From Halorubrum aidingense JCM 13560 (GTDB lineage Archaea > Halobacteriota > Halobacteria > Halobacteriales > Haloferacaceae), in contig NZ_AOJI01000019.1 in the NCBI RefSeq assembly GCF_000336995.1, forward strand, positions 1 through 64,000: a DNA stretch of 64,000 bases, written 5' to 3'. The translations under genes were made by a program, and so were the position numbers. Each line of letters begins with the position of its first letter. Positions within the stretch are counted from its first letter, which is position 1. Positions 61,194 to 64,000 of the stretch are shown here, one piece after another. The notes beneath the pieces were generated by a model. The model saw only the letters and a list, made by a program, of their open reading frames with translations. It did no database searches and was not told the DNA's origin.

Positions 61194-61640
61194 ATGGCGT
61201 TCACCCTGGACGACGCGGCGGGCCCGGCCGCGCGGGCGATGGAGTGGCTCGTCCTCGGGGCCGCGTACTTCCTGCTCTTGTTGTTCCTCATCGGCGTGTT
61301 CGACCTGTTCCTCTCGCTGTACAGGCTGCTCGTGGCCGGCGCGTTCACCGACCCCAACGAGGTCGTCGGGCTCCTCGACAGCGTGCTCTTGCTGCTGATC
61401 ATCGTCGAGGTGCATCGGACGCTGCTGGCGTACGCCAAGGGCGAGCCCGTGCTCCGGATCGTCGTCAGCGCGTCCATCATCGCCATCGCGCGCCGCGCGA
61501 TCAGCTTCCGGTTGGAGGACTACGGCACGGGCGAAGAGACCCTGCTCGCGGCGCTCTCCATCGCCGTGCTCGTGCTCGCGCTCGTGGTCGGATACTTCCT
61601 CCTCGATCGGGTGTCCGTCCCCGGACGACCGGAGCTGTAA
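61194..61640 (+). CDS. PsiE-like membrane protein
   Basis: This 148-residue protein has three or four helices. PsiE-like features are FDLFLSLYRLLVAG, the Glu in LLLLIIVEVHRTLLAYAKGEP and SASIIAIARRAISFRLEDYGTGEET. PsiE is named for phosphate starvation in bacteria; archaeal function is unknown. It follows the helicase by 38 bases and precedes the photolyase by 80. Confidence 0.85.
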   Translation: MAFTLDDAAGPAARAMEWLVLGAAYFLLLLFLIGVFDLFLSLYRLLVAGAFTDPNEVVGLLDSVLLLLIIVEVHRTLLAYAKGEPVLRIVVSASIIAIARRAISFRLEDYGTGEETLLAALSIAVLVLALVVGYFLLDRVSVPGRPEL

Positions 61641-61719
61641 GCTCCGCTGCCGTCCCCGCCCCGGTGTCGGCAGCGCCCGCCGTCGGTGCTTTCACAGTAG
61701 TCGCGCCCGTGCGGATCGC

Positions 61720-63234
61720 ATGGAGCTGTTCTGGCACCGGCGGGACCTGCGAACGGCAGACAACGTCGGGCTCGCGGCCGCCGCCGAGCGAGCGGACGGC
61801 GGGGTCGTACCCGTGTTCGTCTTCGACGACAACGTGCTCGCGCACGCCAGCGACGTGCGGGTCCGTCGGCTGCTCGACGGGGTCGCGGCGCTGCGAGACG
61901 ACTACCGCGACCGCGGCAGCGACCTCCTCGTCGCCCGCGGCGACCCCGAGACCGTGCTCCCCGAACTGGCCGACGCCCTCGACGCCGACCGCGTCGTCTG
62001 GAACCGCGACTACTCGGGGCTCGCGCGGGAGCGCGACGCCGGCGTTCGGACCGCACTCAACGACGCCGGGGTCGACCGCGAGGCGCACCACGACGCGGTG
62101 TTGCACACGCCGGGGTCGATCCGGACGAACGCCGGCGACCCGTACTCGGTGTACAGCTACTACTGGAAGAAGTGGACCGACCGCGAGACCGACTCGCCGG
62201 CACCGACGCCCGGCGGGGACGCCCTCGTCGACGCCGACGTGCTGGCGGGGGCGATCGGAGCCGGTGACGGTAGCCTCGCTGAGGGTAGTCGCTCCGACGG
62301 CGGCGTCGCGACCGACCGCGTCGCCGTCGGTGAGCTGCCCGCGCTCACGGAGTTGGGCTTCGCGGAGCCCGACGCCGAGATCGGACCGGCGGGGACCGAG
62401 GCGGCTCGCGACCGGCTCGGCGCGTTCCTCTCGGAGGCGGTGTTCGCGTACGACGCGGCGCGCGACTATCCGGCGCGCGAGGCGACCTCCCGGCTGTCGG
62501 CATTTTTAAAGTACGGCGAGATCGGCGTTCGGGAGGTGTACGAGGCGACCGAGCGCGCGATGGCCGCGGCCGAGTCGGACGATCGGCCCGCAGAGCACGC
62601 CGAGAGCGTCGCGGAGTACCAGCAACAGCTCGCGTGGCGGGAGTTCTACACGCAGGTGTTGTACCACAATCCCGAGGTGGTGACCGAGAACTACAAGGCG
62701 TACGAGGCGGGGATCGAGTGGCGCGACGACCCCGAGGAGATCGCGGCGTGGAAGCGCGGCGAGACCGGGTACCCGATCGTCGACGCCGGGATGCGACAGC
62801 TTCGCGCGGAGGCGTTCATGCACAACCGCGTGCGGATGATCGTCGCCTCCTTCCTCACGAAGGATCTCCTCGCCGACTGGCGGCAGGGGTACGAGTACTT
62901 CCGGGAGACGTTGGCCGACCACGACACCGCCAACGACAACGGCGGGTGGCAGTGGGCGGCCTCCACGGGGACCGACGCGCAACCCTACTTCCGCATCTTC
63001 AACCCGATGACGCAGGGCGAGCGCTACGACCCCGACGCGGAGTATATCAAAGAACACGTCCCCGAGCTGCGGGGGCTCGACGCCGACCTCATCCACGAGT
63101 GGCACGAACTGTCGCCCACCCAGCGCGCGAACGCCGCACCGGAGTACCCCGCGCCGATCGTCGACCACTCGGAGCGGCGCGAGGCGGCGTTAGCGATGTA
63201 CAAGCGGGCACGCGGCGAGGACCCGGAGGAATAA
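61720..63234 (+). CDS. phr: Deoxyribodipyrimidine photolyase
   Basis: This 504-residue class I CPD photolyase has the antenna-binding domain (MELFWHRRDLRTADNVGLAAAAE) and the FAD-binding catalytic half (about 270-500; TSRLSAFLKYGEIGVREVYEA, WREFYTQVLYHNPEV, MRQLRAEAFMHNRVRMIVASFLTKDLLADWRQG, then NDNGGWQWAASTGTDAQPYFRIFNPMTQ). It repairs UV dimers with blue light, as expected in a surface brine halophile. Complete; a Glu-rich linker lies near residue 190. Confidence 0.95.
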   Translation: MELFWHRRDLRTADNVGLAAAAERADGGVVPVFVFDDNVLAHASDVRVRRLLDGVAALRDDYRDRGSDLLVARGDPETVLPELADALDADRVVWNRDYSGLARERDAGVRTALNDAGVDREAHHDAVLHTPGSIRTNAGDPYSVYSYYWKKWTDRETDSPAPTPGGDALVDADVLAGAIGAGDGSLAEGSRSDGGVATDRVAVGELPALTELGFAEPDAEIGPAGTEAARDRLGAFLSEAVFAYDAARDYPAREATSRLSAFLKYGEIGVREVYEATERAMAAAESDDRPAEHAESVAEYQQQLAWREFYTQVLYHNPEVVTENYKAYEAGIEWRDDPEEIAAWKRGETGYPIVDAGMRQLRAEAFMHNRVRMIVASFLTKDLLADWRQGYEYFRETLADHDTANDNGGWQWAASTGTDAQPYFRIFNPMTQGERYDPDAEYIKEHVPELRGLDADLIHEWHELSPTQRANAAPEYPAPIVDHSERREAALAMYKRARGEDPEE

Positions 63235-63596
63235 TTGGAAGATGTCGAAGGATCCGCTATTGCTCTGAGGGCGATCAAGTCCGAAACCACAGCCCCTCAA
63301 TCAGGAACTGTTAATTACGGACCGGCGGTGAACCCCTCCAAAGCCCCAGCCGCGAGGGCGACGCACGCTCGCTGCGCTCCTCAGTCGCTCGTTACACTCG
63401 CTCCTTGCGGTGCTTACGTCGCCTCCGTCGCCCTCGCGACTGCCCCTTTGAGTCCCACCCTACTGTACAGCATCGCAGCCTCACACCTCCCCAGCCTCGC
63501 CGCTCACACCCTACGGGCGTTCGCGGCGTCCCTCGCGCACTCTGCTCGCGCCCGATGGGCGCTCGCAGGTGCGCGCCACCGCACCACGGTTTCTAT
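63235..63596. other. Gene-free spacer between photolyase and mvaD end
   Basis: The 362 bases hold no gene. Nearly all of it is repeat copy B; AT-rich edges (CTGTTAATTACGG near 63308 and TTTCTATTTAAAAG near 63590) flank the GC-rich element. Confidence 0.75.
63323..63582 (-). repeat. Dispersed non-coding repeat, copy B (long form, inverted to copy A)
   Basis: Read on the minus strand this 260-base element has the same blocks as copy A in the same order: GCGGTGGCGCGC, CGAGGCTGGGGAGG(T)GTGAG (core at 63476-63499) then GATGCTGT, then GGCTGGGGCTTTGGAGGGG and TTCACCGCC. It has an extra central part with a perfect 13-base inverted repeat, CGCGAGGGCGACG at 63351-63363 and its complement at 63426-63438. 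One end lies about 15 bases from the mvaD stop codon. Confidence 0.82.
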
Positions 63597-64000
63597 TTAA
63601 AAGAGCGCCTCGCTCTCGTCCAGCAGGTGCGCCGGGCCGCCGACCTCCCAGATATCGGTGTCGATGCCGATTTCGGCGATTCTGCTCTCGACTTCCTCGG
63701 CGTGGTCGGCGGGCGTGTTGACGTACACCGAGGCGCCGGTGTCCGTCGAGAAGTAGACGGGGACGCCGTCCTCCTGCAGCTCGCGGACCGCGTTGAACAC
63801 CTCGATCGTCTCGGGCTGCCAGTACACCCACCCGGCTGGGCCGGTCATGGTGGTGGCCGTCAGCGAGAGCGAGTCGTGCTCGGCGGTCCCGAAGATCCGG
63901 TCGAAGTCGCCCTCGCGCAGCGCGTCGGTCATCTCGACGAGCTGGTCCTGCACGTGGGCGGTCCGGGCCTGCATCATGTGGCTCTCAGCGGCCTCGCGGT
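63597..64000 (-). CDS. mvaD: Phosphomevalonate decarboxylase, C-terminal part
   Basis: About 134 residues from the C-terminal side are in the window; the frame is open at the right edge. The sequence SHMMQARTAHVQDQLVEM, then LSLTATTMTGPAGWVYWQPETIEVFNAVRELQEDGVPVYFSTDTGASVYVNTP matches the haloarchaeal phosphomevalonate/diphosphomevalonate decarboxylase of the mevalonate pathway, which feeds the isoprenoid lipids. The stop codon is at the border of repeat copy B. Start and catalytic half are beyond the window. Confidence 0.9.
   Translation of the reverse strand, partial: REAAESHMMQARTAHVQDQLVEMTDALREGDFDRIFGTAEHDSLSLTATTMTGPAGWVYWQPETIEVFNAVRELQEDGVPVYFSTDTGASVYVNTPADHAEEVESRIAEIGIDTDIWEVGGPAHLLDESEALF

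Overview
The window is GC-rich DNA from a haloarchaeon, most likely Halorubrum or a close relative. The evidence is the strongly acidic, Lys-poor proteins, Tat-type lipoprotein signals (twin Arg plus LAGC), many leaderless genes with an AT-rich TATA box 20-32 bases before the start codon, archaeal lipid genes (two geranylgeranyl-reductase-family flavoproteins and a phosphomevalonate decarboxylase end), the archaeal diadenylate cyclase DacZ, and several families seen mainly in haloarchaea. The genus is inference. The first 34 bases are not genomic: they carry the Tn5/Nextera mosaic end, so the left end is a contig edge, and menD is cut there. No rRNA, tRNA, CRISPR array, transposase or complete provirus was seen.

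Layout. 1-9.6 kb: truncated menD, a BsuPI-like protein, a DUF2797 protein, a TRIC-like channel, a three-gene ABC-2 exporter operon whose middle gene is fused to a PrsW-type intramembrane protease, an aspartoacylase-like hydrolase and a membrane protein. 9.6-15 kb: a 40-residue acidic micro-protein, SRPBCC and VOC proteins, a divergent doxX/hxlR pair, acylphosphatase, glmM followed by an octamer-based tandem repeat. 14.7-20 kb: a BMP-type nucleoside ABC importer (lipoprotein, double ATPase, two permeases) in one transcription unit. 20-27 kb: digeranylgeranylglycerophospholipid reductase, a dispersed non-coding repeat, an HTH/membrane pair, a DUF4397 lipoprotein, an M20 amidohydrolase, a second uS10-like protein, a NUDIX hydrolase and a DUF5787 protein. 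27-33.5 kb: a divergent lactate-oxidation locus (FAD/Fe-S dehydrogenase against LutC- and LutB/LutA-like proteins).

33.5-42 kb: PRC-barrel protein, a small hypothetical, a protein with a degenerate JAMM signature, a degenerate metallo-beta-lactamase-like protein, purD, a DUF255/YyaL thioredoxin-fold protein, a second geranylgeranyl-reductase-family flavoprotein, a TRAM protein and a gluconate dehydratase of the semi-phosphorylative Entner-Doudoroff pathway. 42-53 kb: an orphan gp19-like phage/injection-system tail-tube protein with one partner, two MFS transporters, MOSC, cysteine synthase, thioredoxin-like protein, several zinc micro-proteins, a GT81-like glycosyltransferase and an aldo/keto reductase. 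53-64 kb: GNAT proteins, DUF5789, dacZ next to a short MscS channel (c-di-AMP and osmotic physiology), a PAS histidine kinase, an Hrq1/MrfA-like helicase, a PsiE-like protein, a photolyase, a second inverted copy of the dispersed repeat, and the end of mvaD running off the right edge.

Most of the window is ordinary core chromosome. The points most worth follow-up are the exporter-PrsW fusion, the degenerate JAMM protein, the orphan tail-tube gene, the paired dispersed repeats and the GIY-YIG-like pattern in the DUF2797 protein.
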